From: Rubrivirga sp.
Lineage (GTDB): Bacteria > Bacteroidota > Rhodothermia > Rhodothermales > Rubricoccaceae
Direction of reading: 5' to 3'
DNA length: 7,189 bases
Assembly: GCA_012269805.1 (NCBI GenBank)
Contig: JAAXJP010000154.1
Coordinates: forward strand, 1-7,189
In this document: in pieces, positions 1 through 4,720 of the stretch
How positions within the stretch are numbered: the first letter of the stretch is position 1
Layout: each line of letters opens with the position of its first letter
Notes under the pieces: generated by a model
Database searches by the model: none
Told to the model about the DNA's origin: nothing
Seen by the model: the letters and a program-made list of their open reading frames with translations, nothing else
Translations under genes and position numbers: made by a program

Positions 1-203
1 ATCCCGACCAGGTCGCCGCCCGCTCCGACCCCGATTCCCCCCAGGCTGATGCCCCGGACGTCACCGCCGGCCCCCACGCCGATCCCGCCGACGCTGAGGC
101 CGCGCAGGCTCCCGCCGGCGCCGACGCCCAGCCCGCCGAGGGCGATGCCGTCGAGCCGGTCGGTCGCGCCCACGCCTCCCAGGCCGAGCGCGACGCCCTC
201 CAC
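1..203 (-). repeat. In-frame 48-bp tandem repeat encoding the 16-residue Gly-rich unit
   Basis: Successive units lie at 203-156 (degenerate), 155-108, 107-60, 59-12 and 11-1 (cut by the window edge). Protein identity between units is high at the core (GGIGVGAGG or GGLGVGAGG). The DNA varies at synonymous positions, for example GTG GGG GCC against GTC GGA GCG. The repeat is therefore conserved at protein level and is not a recent DNA duplication. The total number of units cannot be known because the array continues beyond position 1. Confidence 0.8.
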
Positions 204-485
204 CTCGGCGGCGCCGGTCAGCGGGAGGCCGAGCGCGAGCCCGGTCACCCGCCCGACGCTGTCCGCCAGAGGCTTCGGGGCGAGGACCGTCGCGTTGAGC
301 CCGACGACGCGGCGGAGCGCGCGGTCGCGGACGTTGAGCCGGATCCCCGTCACGTGTGGGACGTCGCCGATCCCAATGCCGACGCCGTCGGCCCCGATCA
401 GGAAGCCGCTCGACGACGGCGGATCGGCTGGTTGGGCCGAGGCGGTAGCGGCGAGGAGAGCGGCGGTGAGGAGGGCGAGACGCAT
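1..485 (-). CDS. Secreted glycine-rich 16-residue-repeat protein (partial, C-terminus off the left edge)
   Basis: The ATG at 485-483 opens a minus-strand frame of 161 whole codons that runs off the window without a stop. The N-terminus is a clean signal peptide, MRLALLTAALLAATASA, with likely cleavage before QPADPP, so the product is probably exported to the periplasm or cell surface. Residues 27-94 are Gly/Val/Leu-rich. From about residue 95 the chain is built of 16-residue units: a degenerate one (95-110), then LDGIALGGLGVGAGGS (111-126), LRGLSVGGIGVGAGGD (127-142), VRGISLGGIGVGAGGD (143-158), and the start of another at the edge. Regular alternation of small and aliphatic residues suggests a beta-solenoid or outer-membrane/surface repeat fold; that is inference. 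I recall similar Gly-rich repeats in hypothetical Bacteroidota-type proteins but cannot name the family. The start lies 49 nt after the ExbD-like stop on the same strand, so co-transcription is plausible. No Shine-Dalgarno is visible. The coding status is well supported; the function is unknown. Confidence 0.8.
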   Translation of the reverse strand, partial: MRLALLTAALLAATASAQPADPPSSSGFLIGADGVGIGIGDVPHVTGIRLNVRDRALRRVVGLNATVLAPKPLADSVGRVTGLALGLPLTGAAEVEGVALGLGGVGATDRLDGIALGGLGVGAGGSLRGLSVGGIGVGAGGDVRGISLGGIGVGAGGDLVG

Positions 486-534
486 GGGGCGGTGGAAAGC
501 GACACGCGCGCCCTACGGCCGAGTCGACCGCCGG

Positions 535-939
535 TTACGCGCCCTCCTCGGCCAGATCCTGGAGGACCAGCCGAGGCGCGACGCCCGCGCCGCGGTGCCC
601 GAGGAGCACCGCGTCGGGCGCGGTGACATGGGCCCCGTACGGCGTCCGTCGGTGGGCTAGGAACGTGACAACGAGCCGGTCGGAGGCGACCTCGGCGATT
701 CGGGCTCCGGCCGCCTCGGGCGTGACCGCCGCGCCGTCGGGGCAGACCGCCAGCGTCGTCGGGGTCGGCCCGTAGCCGTGGTGGAGCAGATCGGGAAGCG
801 CGACCGGGGTCCCCGTCTCCGTGCGAATGGCGGCCGCGACGAAGGAAAAATTGAGCAGCAAAAAAGCGACGTCGGCCATCGAAGCCGCGGGGATGGCGGG
901 AGCGGGCGCAGCGCGTACGACGGAGGTGGGGTGGCGCAT
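535..939 (-). CDS. ExbD/TolR-like biopolymer transport protein (stand-alone)
   Basis: The product is 134 residues, starting at ATG 939-937, and has the standard ExbD/TolR plan. A short cytoplasmic N-terminus (1-20) is followed by one membrane helix (about 21-38, MADVAFLLLNFSFVAAAI) and a periplasmic domain (about 40-134). Asp23, at the start of the helix, matches the conserved proton-path Asp of ExbD/TolR. The IPAASMADVAFLLL context and the downstream RLVVTF...TPYG...AVLLGH pattern fit the family. ExbD/TolR works with ExbB/TolQ as a proton-driven stator energising TonB- or Tol-linked outer-membrane work. Length is normal for the family. Oddities are that no ExbB/TolQ partner lies in the window, and that Asn30 and Ser32 sit in the helix where most members have hydrophobic or aromatic residues. 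The same frame opens further upstream, at a GTG at 1062, but ATG 939 fits the usual short N-terminus and leaves a normal divergent spacer to the CheB gene. The repeat protein follows 49 nt downstream. The family call is fairly sure; partner and substrate are unknown. Confidence 0.75.
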   Translation of the reverse strand: MRHPTSVVRAAPAPAIPAASMADVAFLLLNFSFVAAAIRTETGTPVALPDLLHHGYGPTPTTLAVCPDGAAVTPEAAGARIAEVASDRLVVTFLAHRRTPYGAHVTAPDAVLLGHRGAGVAPRLVLQDLAEEGA

Positions 940-1036
940 CGAGTGACCCGCGGCGTCCGGAGGGGGCGCCGGGCAGGACCCGCCGAAGGACCCGCCGCGA
1001 GCGTCTGGTCGTTGACCCGGCCCCTCTCCGTACTCC
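940..1036. promoter_or_regulatory. Divergent intergenic spacer with repeated GACCCG motifs
   Basis: This 97-bp spacer must hold the start signals of both the ExbD-like gene (minus) and the CheB-like gene (plus). It contains a perfect 10-bp direct repeat GGACCCGCCG at 976-985 and 988-997 (12-bp period). The core GACCCG occurs four times, at 945-950, 977-982, 989-994 and 1014-1019. These could be binding sites for a shared regulator. No convincing -35/-10 pair is visible. The repeats are seen directly; the regulatory role is inference. Confidence 0.35.
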
Positions 1037-2059
1037 ATGTCTACGCCTCCCCTCGTCGTCATCGGTGGCTCCGCCGGGGGGCTCGACGCCGCCTCCCGCC
1101 TCGTTGGCGCGCTCGACGCCGACCTCCCGGCCGCCGTGGCCGTCGTCCTCCACCAAGCGCCCGGGGCCGACGACTACGTCGCGCGGCGGCTCCAGAGGGC
1201 GACGTCGCTGACGGTCGACATGGCCGAGGACGGCGCCCCGCTCCAGCCCGGCCGGGTCTACGTGGCGCCGGCCGACCGGCACCTCCGGTTCGACGACGGT
1301 CGGCTCGTCGTCGCGTTCGGGCCGCGCGTAAACCGATCGCGGCCGGCCATCGACGTCGCGTTGCGCTCGGCTGCGGCCGAGCACGGTGCACGGGCCGTGG
1401 GCGTCGTCCTGAGCGGCCTCCTCGACGACGGCGCGGCCGGGCTCGCTGCGCTCCACCGCGCCGGCGGGCCGACGCTCGTCCAAGATCCGGCCGATGCCGA
1501 GCACGGCGACATGCCGGCCAACGCGCTCCAGTACGTCGAGCCCGACGCCGTCGCGCCGGCCGAGACGCTGGCCGCCCGCGTCGAGGCCATCGTCCACGAC
1601 CTCCCGGCCGAGAGCGGGACGCCGCCCGACGACGTCCGCACCGAGGCGCGGATCGACGCCCGCGCCACCGGCGACATCGACATGACCCAGCAGATCGGCG
1701 TTCAGGTCCCCGTCTCGTGCCCCGACTGCGGGGGGCCCGTCTGGGAGATCGACCAGCCTGGCCCGACCCGCTACCGGTGCCACGTCGGCCATGCGTTCTC
1801 GCAACGGTCGATGCTCCAGTCGCAGGAGGAGACGGTCGAGGAGTCGCTCTGGGTCGCGCTGCGGACGCTCGAGGAGCGGGCCCGGATGCTCGACCGGCTG
1901 GCCCAGTCGAGCGGCGCTCGTGTCGGCACGTCCTACGGGCAGCACGCCGAGGAGACGCGCGCCCACGCGGGGCGCATTCGCGACCTCCTGGCTGAACGTC
2001 ACGACCTGGCCGGCTCGCCCCGCCTCCCCGTGGAGAGCTTGGCAGCCCCGGGCGTGTAG
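1037..2059 (+). CDS. Receiver-less CheB-type protein-glutamate methylesterase with C-terminal zinc-ribbon-like domain
   Basis: The product is 340 residues from ATG 1037. Residues 5-190 form a CheB methylesterase domain, which hydrolyses methyl-glutamate (and deamidates Gln) on chemoreceptors. The catalytic triad is visible: Ser12 in VVIGGSAGG, His39 in VVLHQ, and Asp131 in LSGLLDDGAAGL. Unlike classical CheB there is no N-terminal receiver domain, so it is not controlled by CheA phosphorylation in the usual way. After a linker (about 191-222) comes a Cys/His cluster, CPDCGG (Cys228, Cys231) and RCHVGH (Cys248, His249, His252), probably binding zinc. A charged helical segment (about 255-325) and a short tail follow. 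I know this CheB plus ribbon architecture from stand-alone annotated CheB proteins, but its substrate is not established to my knowledge. No che genes are nearby. A DUF1801 gene follows 58 bp downstream on the same strand. The domain call is strong; the target is unknown. Confidence 0.88.
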   Translation: MSTPPLVVIGGSAGGLDAASRLVGALDADLPAAVAVVLHQAPGADDYVARRLQRATSLTVDMAEDGAPLQPGRVYVAPADRHLRFDDGRLVVAFGPRVNRSRPAIDVALRSAAAEHGARAVGVVLSGLLDDGAAGLAALHRAGGPTLVQDPADAEHGDMPANALQYVEPDAVAPAETLAARVEAIVHDLPAESGTPPDDVRTEARIDARATGDIDMTQQIGVQVPVSCPDCGGPVWEIDQPGPTRYRCHVGHAFSQRSMLQSQEETVEESLWVALRTLEERARMLDRLAQSSGARVGTSYGQHAEETRAHAGRIRDLLAERHDLAGSPRLPVESLAAPGV

Positions 2060-2117
2060 GGCGACGAGCCGATGTCGCGCCCGCCTGGTACCCTGTCGGT
2101 CCCTCACATCCCCATCC

Positions 2118-2540
2118 ATGTCCGACCTCAAGACCCAGCCCACCGGCGCCTCCGTCGACGCCTTTATCGACGGGCTCGATAGCGAGCGCCGCCGCGACGA
2201 GTCCCGCCGCCTCGTCGAGATCCTTCGCGACGTGACCGGCGAGGAGCCCGCGATGTGGGGCGAGAAGATCGTCGGGTTCGGCCGGTACCACTACCGCTAC
2301 GCCTCGGGCCGCGAGGGCGACTGGATGCGGATCGGGTTTGCCCCCCAGAAGCGGCACCTCGCCCTCTACTGCATGGGCGGCACCGCCGACGCGCACGCCG
2401 ACATCCTGGAGCGCCTCGGCCCGCACCGGACCGGCTCGGGCTGCGTCTACGTCACCCGCCTCGACAAGGTCGATGAGGACGTGTTGCGCGAGCTGTTTGA
2501 GGCCAGCCTCGCTCGGCTCGCAGCGACCTACGACGCCTGA
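2118..2540 (+). CDS. DUF1801 domain-containing protein
   Basis: The product is 140 residues from ATG 2118 (MSDLKTQPTG...). It shows the familiar DUF1801 (YdhG/YjbR-like fold) pattern: an N-terminal helix pair (SVDAFIDGLDSERRRDESRR), then MWGEKIVGFGRYHYRY, SGREGDWMRIGFAPQKRHL, LYCMGG, LERLGPHRTGSGCVYVTRL and a C-terminal helical segment VLRELFEASLARL. Length and motif order match complete family members, so it appears intact. It should be a small soluble cytoplasmic protein with no membrane segment. The biochemical role of DUF1801 is not established as far as I know, and I assign none. The leader ATCCCCATCC before the ATG has no Shine-Dalgarno. It may be read through from the CheB-like gene, as no strong terminator separates them. 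Its 3' end overlaps a convergent broken frame by 13 bp. The same frame opens upstream inside the CheB gene, but homology begins only at this ATG. Confidence 0.87.
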   Translation: MSDLKTQPTGASVDAFIDGLDSERRRDESRRLVEILRDVTGEEPAMWGEKIVGFGRYHYRYASGREGDWMRIGFAPQKRHLALYCMGGTADAHADILERLGPHRTGSGCVYVTRLDKVDEDVLRELFEASLARLAATYDA

Positions 2541-2754
2541 CCCGGCGCGGCGAGAAACGCCTCCGCGAACGCCTGGGCGCGGTCGTGGTCGGCGGCTAGC
2601 GCGCAGAGCGGGAGAACGCCGGCCTCGGCGCTGTGGGGACGGCCGCGGCGCCCGTCGCCCCGAGCAGCGCCGGGAGCGCGGCACGCACGAGCGGGTCGGC
2701 GGCCACCACGCGGACGCGGAGCGGCTGGGCAAACGGCGTGACGGACAGGACCAT
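2528..2754 (-). pseudogene. Frameshifted small receiver-like protein (75 residues if repaired)
   Basis: From ATG 2754-2752 one frame reads MVLSVTPFAQ then PLRVRVVAADPLVRAALPAL and LGATGAAAVP, after which it meets an early TAG. In the -1 frame, sense resumes as HSAEAGVLPLCALAADHDRA, QAFAEAFLAAPGQAS and a TAG at 2530-2528. Adding one C to the run of four (2635-2638) joins both halves into 75 residues. G/C-ending codon use is high in both halves, supporting real coding. VRVVAADPLVRAALPALL resembles beta1-alpha1 of response-regulator receivers (...DDHPLVRAGLRALL). LPLCALAAD...AEAFLAAP resembles beta4-alpha4-beta5. The middle of the fold, including the phospho-acceptor region, is missing. It may be a decayed receiver, a sequencing error in a homopolymer, or a gene using frameshifting at CCC. 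The receiver kinship is inference from pattern only. It overlaps the DUF1801 3' end by 13 bp. Confidence 0.45.
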
Positions 2755-2807
2755 GCGGCGGCACCCCCCGCTGCGCGTCGGGGTCCGGCCCCTGACCGAA
2801 ACGCCAC

Positions 2808-2829
2808 CGCGGCTGGGCGGCCAGCCGTG
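2808..2829. other. Inverted repeat CGGCTGG-N4-CCAGCCG in the divergent spacer 2755-2906
   Basis: A perfect 7-bp inverted repeat (2810-2816 with 2821-2827) surrounds the 4-nt loop GCGG. It extends by one G-T and one C-G pair to 9 bp. It lies between the minus-strand broken frame (start 2754) and the plus-strand DUF3592 gene (start 2907), about 78 bp before the latter. It could be a dimeric-regulator operator or an RNA hairpin in a 5' leader. There is no T-run, so a terminator role is unlikely. The rest of the spacer shows nothing I can interpret. Confidence 0.3.
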
Positions 2830-2906
2830 CCTACCGAGGCGAACGGAGTCGGGCGACCCCGTCAACCCCCAGCTCGCGCATGGAATGGAAACCCGCCCGA
2901 CCGCCC

Positions 2907-3449
2907 ATGTCCGCTCCCGCGACCCCTGCTCAGTCCGCTGCCGCCCTCATCGGGCTCGGCGTCGTCACGTTCCTGATCGGCGCCGCCGGGTTGTGGGCCG
3001 CCGCCAGCCTCGCCTCCGATGGCGACGCCTCGACAAGGTGGGTCGAGGCAAAGGGCCGCGTGGTCGCGTCCGGCGTCGATACTCGGCGGTCGTTCCACGC
3101 GAGCGACATCCGCAATCCGTACGGGCCCACGACCTACGAGCACCGGCCGGTCGTCCGCTACACCTACGCCGTTGGCGGGCGGACGTACACGGCCGACCGC
3201 GTCCGCTTCGGCGAGCGGAACGCGGAGGACGGCGACGCGGGTCGCGACCGCGCGCAGGCCGAGGCCGATCGCTACCCTGAGGGCATGGCCGTGACGGTCT
3301 ACGTCGACCCTGCCGACCCGACGGCGGCCGTCCTCGAGCCCGGCCGCCAGTCGACACCGTGGATGATCGGCGTGGGGGGCGTCGCGTTCCTGGCCGGAGT
3401 CGCGATGATCGGGCTGGGCCTCCGCGCGCGCCGTGCGGCGTCGGTCTGA
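2907..3449 (+). CDS. DUF3592 domain-containing membrane protein
   Basis: The product is 180 residues with two membrane helices flanking an extracytoplasmic domain. Helix one is at about residues 8-36 (IGLGVVTFLIGAAGLWAAA) and helix two near the C-terminus at about 150-172 (WMIGVGGVAFLAGVAMIGLG), followed by the basic tail RARRAASV. The middle domain holds the DUF3592 signature: WVEAKGRVVASGV near the start, then HRPVVRYTYAVGGRTYTADR, and finally VTVYVDPADPTAAVLEPG just before helix two. The family has no established biochemical role that I know. I chose ATG 2907 (MSAPATPAQ) because the preceding in-frame ATG at 2880 only adds MEWKPARPP, which looks like leader sequence; the earlier start cannot be excluded. 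No Shine-Dalgarno is seen. The gene is preceded by a 152-bp spacer with an inverted repeat, suggesting its own promoter. It converges on the gene ending at 3484, 34 bp away. Confidence 0.82.
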   Translation: MSAPATPAQSAAALIGLGVVTFLIGAAGLWAAASLASDGDASTRWVEAKGRVVASGVDTRRSFHASDIRNPYGPTTYEHRPVVRYTYAVGGRTYTADRVRFGERNAEDGDAGRDRAQAEADRYPEGMAVTVYVDPADPTAAVLEPGRQSTPWMIGVGGVAFLAGVAMIGLGLRARRAASV

Positions 3450-3457
3450 ACGTTGCT

Positions 3458-3470
3458 CCGAGCGCCTCGG
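3458..3470. terminator. Weak hairpin between convergent genes
   Basis: CCGAG-CGC-CTCGG gives a 5-bp perfect stem with a 3-nt loop in the 34-bp gap between the converging stops at 3449 and 3484. It is symmetrical and could act in both directions. There is no T-tract on either side, and short GC hairpins are common at this base composition, so the call is weak. Confidence 0.2.
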
Positions 3471-3483
3471 CCGCGTGCCGGGG

Positions 3484-4059
3484 CTACCGGGCCGCGCGCC
3501 GGGGCGGCTGCCAGCCCGACGCCGCGCGCCGGGGGGGCTCGCTCTGCGGAGGCGCCCCCGCCGCGCCGTCGCCCGAGGGGGGCGGGGTCGGTTCCGAGCG
3601 GGCCGGCGGCGCGTCCGCGAGGGTCCCCGTCGCGATCCCGTCGCGGAGCTGCGTGAGCAGACGGAGGAGCGCCTTCCGGTTGTCGATCGTCCGGTAGACG
3701 ACGAGCGTCGCCTGGGCCGCGAGCGCGCGGCACTCGATGACGGCGAGGTTGCCGTAGGCCACCTCCGACATGGCCTTCGTGATCTTGCCGTGGTCGTCCC
3801 TGACCGACTGGCGGTAGTCGGCGTACTCGCGGGCCGCGTCCTCGTCGAGCTCCACGCCGTACGCGTCGAAAAACGCGTCGACCTTCCCGACGACGTCGAG
3901 CGCCTCTTGGAGCAGCAGGCTCGCCGTGTGGGTCGACGACAGCGCGACGGCCCGGTGCTTCTCCCGCTCGAGCCGCCGGTTCTCGGCGAACACCAGGGCC
4001 GCGAAGACAAAGCTCGCGACGGAGACCAGGAGGGCGATTGCCGCGGTGAGCACGGGCAT
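3484..4059 (-). CDS. Membrane-anchored protein of unknown function with basic Pro/Arg-rich tail
   Basis: The product is 191 residues from ATG 4059-4057. An N-terminal membrane helix (about 2-26, LTAAIALLVSVASFVFAALV) is followed at once by a strongly charged stretch (ENRRLEREKHR). By the positive-inside rule this places the rest in the cytoplasm. Residues 27-145 are predicted helical and possibly coiled, with motifs such as LLLQEALDVVGKVDAFFDAYGV, here split as LLLQEALDVVG and KVDAFFDAYGV, then SEVAYGNLAVIECRALAAQ. From about 150 the chain is Pro/Ala/Arg-rich and ends with two PPRRAA copies ten residues apart. An in-frame TTG at 4089 would add ten residues ahead of the ATG, but ATG 4059 puts the helix directly at the N-terminus. 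I do not recognise the family. Upstream is a 106-bp gap to the Rof-like stop, so co-transcription with the 4166-4626 pair is possible but unproven. Confidence 0.72.
   Translation of the reverse strand: MPVLTAAIALLVSVASFVFAALVFAENRRLEREKHRAVALSSTHTASLLLQEALDVVGKVDAFFDAYGVELDEDAAREYADYRQSVRDDHGKITKAMSEVAYGNLAVIECRALAAQATLVVYRTIDNRKALLRLLTQLRDGIATGTLADAPPARSEPTPPPSGDGAAGAPPQSEPPRRAASGWQPPRRAAR
3491..3534. repeat. Perfect 14-bp direct repeat with 30-bp period at the 3' end of a gene
   Basis: GCCGCGCGCCGGGG occurs at 3491-3504 and again at 3521-3534. On the minus strand, in frame, it encodes the duplicated PPRRAA in the C-terminal tail of the membrane-anchored protein. The copies are identical in DNA over these 14 bases, which suggests a recent local duplication or slippage, or constraint. 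Confidence 0.6.
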
Positions 4060-4126
4060 CGGAGACCACCCGAAGGCGTGTCGATTCAATCCCGTAGCGT
4101 ACTCGGTCGCGAGTCCATCTGCAACC

Positions 4127-4149
4127 CCGAGATCTCCCTACTCTCTCGG
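4127..4149 (-). terminator. Possible hairpin after the Rof-like gene
   Basis: CCGAGA (4127-4132) pairs with TCTCGG (4144-4149) across an 11-nt loop. The hairpin begins 16 bp past the stop of the minus-strand Rof-like gene. The position suits a terminator or RNA 3'-end stabiliser for the coupled pair. There is no U-tract and the loop is long, so support is modest. The rest of the 4060-4165 gap shows nothing I can identify. Confidence 0.25.
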
Positions 4150-4165
4150 CGGGGGTGTTCCGGCC

Positions 4166-4420
4166 TCAGCAGGCGGGCGTTACGGGCACCCCGCCAACAC
4201 GCACGAGCCGGTCCGCCCGGACCTCGGCGCCGGTCCCGAGGCGGACCCAGTCGGCTCCGTCTCGGGCGTAGACGTCGGCGATCGTCGTCGTAGCTCGGCG
4301 CTCGCCATCGCCGTCGCGCCAGACGACCTCGACCGCGTCGCCGCGGACGGCCCAGTGTTCGAGCCGGTCGTGGACGCCGCAGGCGATGAGCCGGTACTCG
4401 GCGGCGTCGGGCGCGCTCAC
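4166..4420 (-). CDS. Rof-like (YaeO-like) Rho-binding antiterminator
   Basis: The product is 84 residues, the usual size for Rof. The pattern Y9-RLIAC14-GVHD18-RLE matches the Y-x-PI-x-C-x-x-HD-x-LE opening of the Rof/YaeO family. Next come a strand-rich core (VEVVWRDGDGE, ATTTIADVYARDGADWVRL) and the closing RADRLVRVGGVPV, like the LDRLV ending of Bacteroidota-type Rof proteins. E. coli Rof binds transcription terminator Rho and inhibits its loading on RNA; this protein is inferred to do likewise in the cytoplasm. The start is GTG 4420-4418, which overlaps the TGA of the upstream small Cys/His gene in the tetranucleotide GTGA. That indicates translational coupling, and homology begins only a few residues after this GTG. 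The first Pro of the family motif is Leu here (RLI for RPI). The family call is good; function on this organism's Rho is inference. Confidence 0.8.
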   Translation of the reverse strand: MSAPDAAEYRLIACGVHDRLEHWAVRGDAVEVVWRDGDGERRATTTIADVYARDGADWVRLGTGAEVRADRLVRVGGVPVTPAC

Positions 4421-4626
4421 GCCTCGCCGGTCGTCTGGCCCAGGACGTCGAGAGGGATGAGCTCGAGGTGGATCCCGTTGTCGCCAGGGTAGCTCGAGGT
4501 GTGGGCGACCTCGTTGGTCCAGATCTCGTCGGGGATGCCGCTGGGGAAGGCGTCGCACTGCGGGTCGGCCTCGGCCTGGCGGTCGAGGTGGGTGCAGGCG
4601 GTGCACTGGGGCTGCGGGGCAATCAT
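4417..4626 (-). CDS. Small Cys/His protein (CxxCxH...CDAFPxGIP), coupled to the Rof-like gene
   Basis: The product is 69 residues from ATG 4626-4624. It contains Cys8-x-x-Cys11-x-His13, then Cys24 in CDAFPSGIPDEI (24-35), His42, and YPGDNGIHLEL (46-56). I recognise the CxxCxH / CxAFPxGIPxEI / H...GDxGI pattern from small uncharacterised bacterial proteins, though I cannot give a family name. Three Cys plus His13 or His42 could bind zinc or another metal; this is inference. No signal peptide or membrane helix is present, so it is probably cytoplasmic. The leader CTTACTCCCTCCCGCT before the ATG has no Shine-Dalgarno. Its TGA overlaps the GTG of the Rof-like gene by four nucleotides, which implies a joint mRNA and matched synthesis. 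The 94-bp gap upstream contains an outer GGGGA/TCCCC pairing that could form a leader hairpin. Coding confidence rests on the motifs, codon use and the coupled stop/start. Confidence 0.78.
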   Translation of the reverse strand: MIAPQPQCTACTHLDRQAEADPQCDAFPSGIPDEIWTNEVAHTSSYPGDNGIHLELIPLDVLGQTTGEA

Positions 4627-4656
4627 AGCGGGAGGGAGTAAGTGGTTCGGGTCAGT

Positions 4657-4683
4657 GGGGATGGTACCGATCGGCCGGTCCCC
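4657..4683 (-). promoter_or_regulatory. Possible leader hairpin upstream of the Cys/His-Rof pair
   Basis: In the minus-strand RNA sense, GGGGA (4683-4679) can pair with TCCCC (4661-4657) around a 17-nt interior that contains the palindrome CCGATCGG (4667-4674). It sits 31-57 nt before the ATG at 4626. It could be a 5'-UTR structure or an operator. GC-rich DNA makes such pairings frequent, so this is tentative. Confidence 0.2.
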
Positions 4684-4720
4684 CTGATCCGAGAGGAGGC
4701 AACATTAGAACCGGTCCAGA

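Noticed and set aside
49..660. Plus-strand Pro/Ser/Thr-rich frame over the repeat protein
   Set aside because: Its Pro/Ser/Thr richness is the complement of the Gly-rich repeats. The minus-strand frame has a signal peptide and a protein-conserved repeat.
1012..1036. TTGACC followed by TACTCC as a -35/-10 promoter for the CheB-like gene
   Set aside because: Spacing is only about 13 bp, the second element is poor, and it abuts the start codon.
2060..2082. GCGAC...GTCGC hairpin after the CheB-like stop as a terminator
   Set aside because: Only five pairs with an 8-nt loop and no T-run; expected by chance at this base composition.
398..2143. Very long minus-strand open frame (581 codons) across the CheB-like gene
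   Set aside because: It is the complement of real coding sequence in GC-rich DNA. The translation is Arg/Pro/Gly-rich with no domain pattern, while the plus-strand frame has an intact CheB triad.
1059..2807. Second long minus-strand open frame (582 codons)
   Set aside because: It crosses CheB, DUF1801 and the broken frame without recognisable domains. Composition is that of a shadow frame.
4700..4707. TAATGTTG (minus strand) as a Bacteroidota-type -7 element before the Cys/His gene
   Set aside because: A near match to TAnnTTTG, but no TTTG at the right distance upstream was found. Too weak to list.
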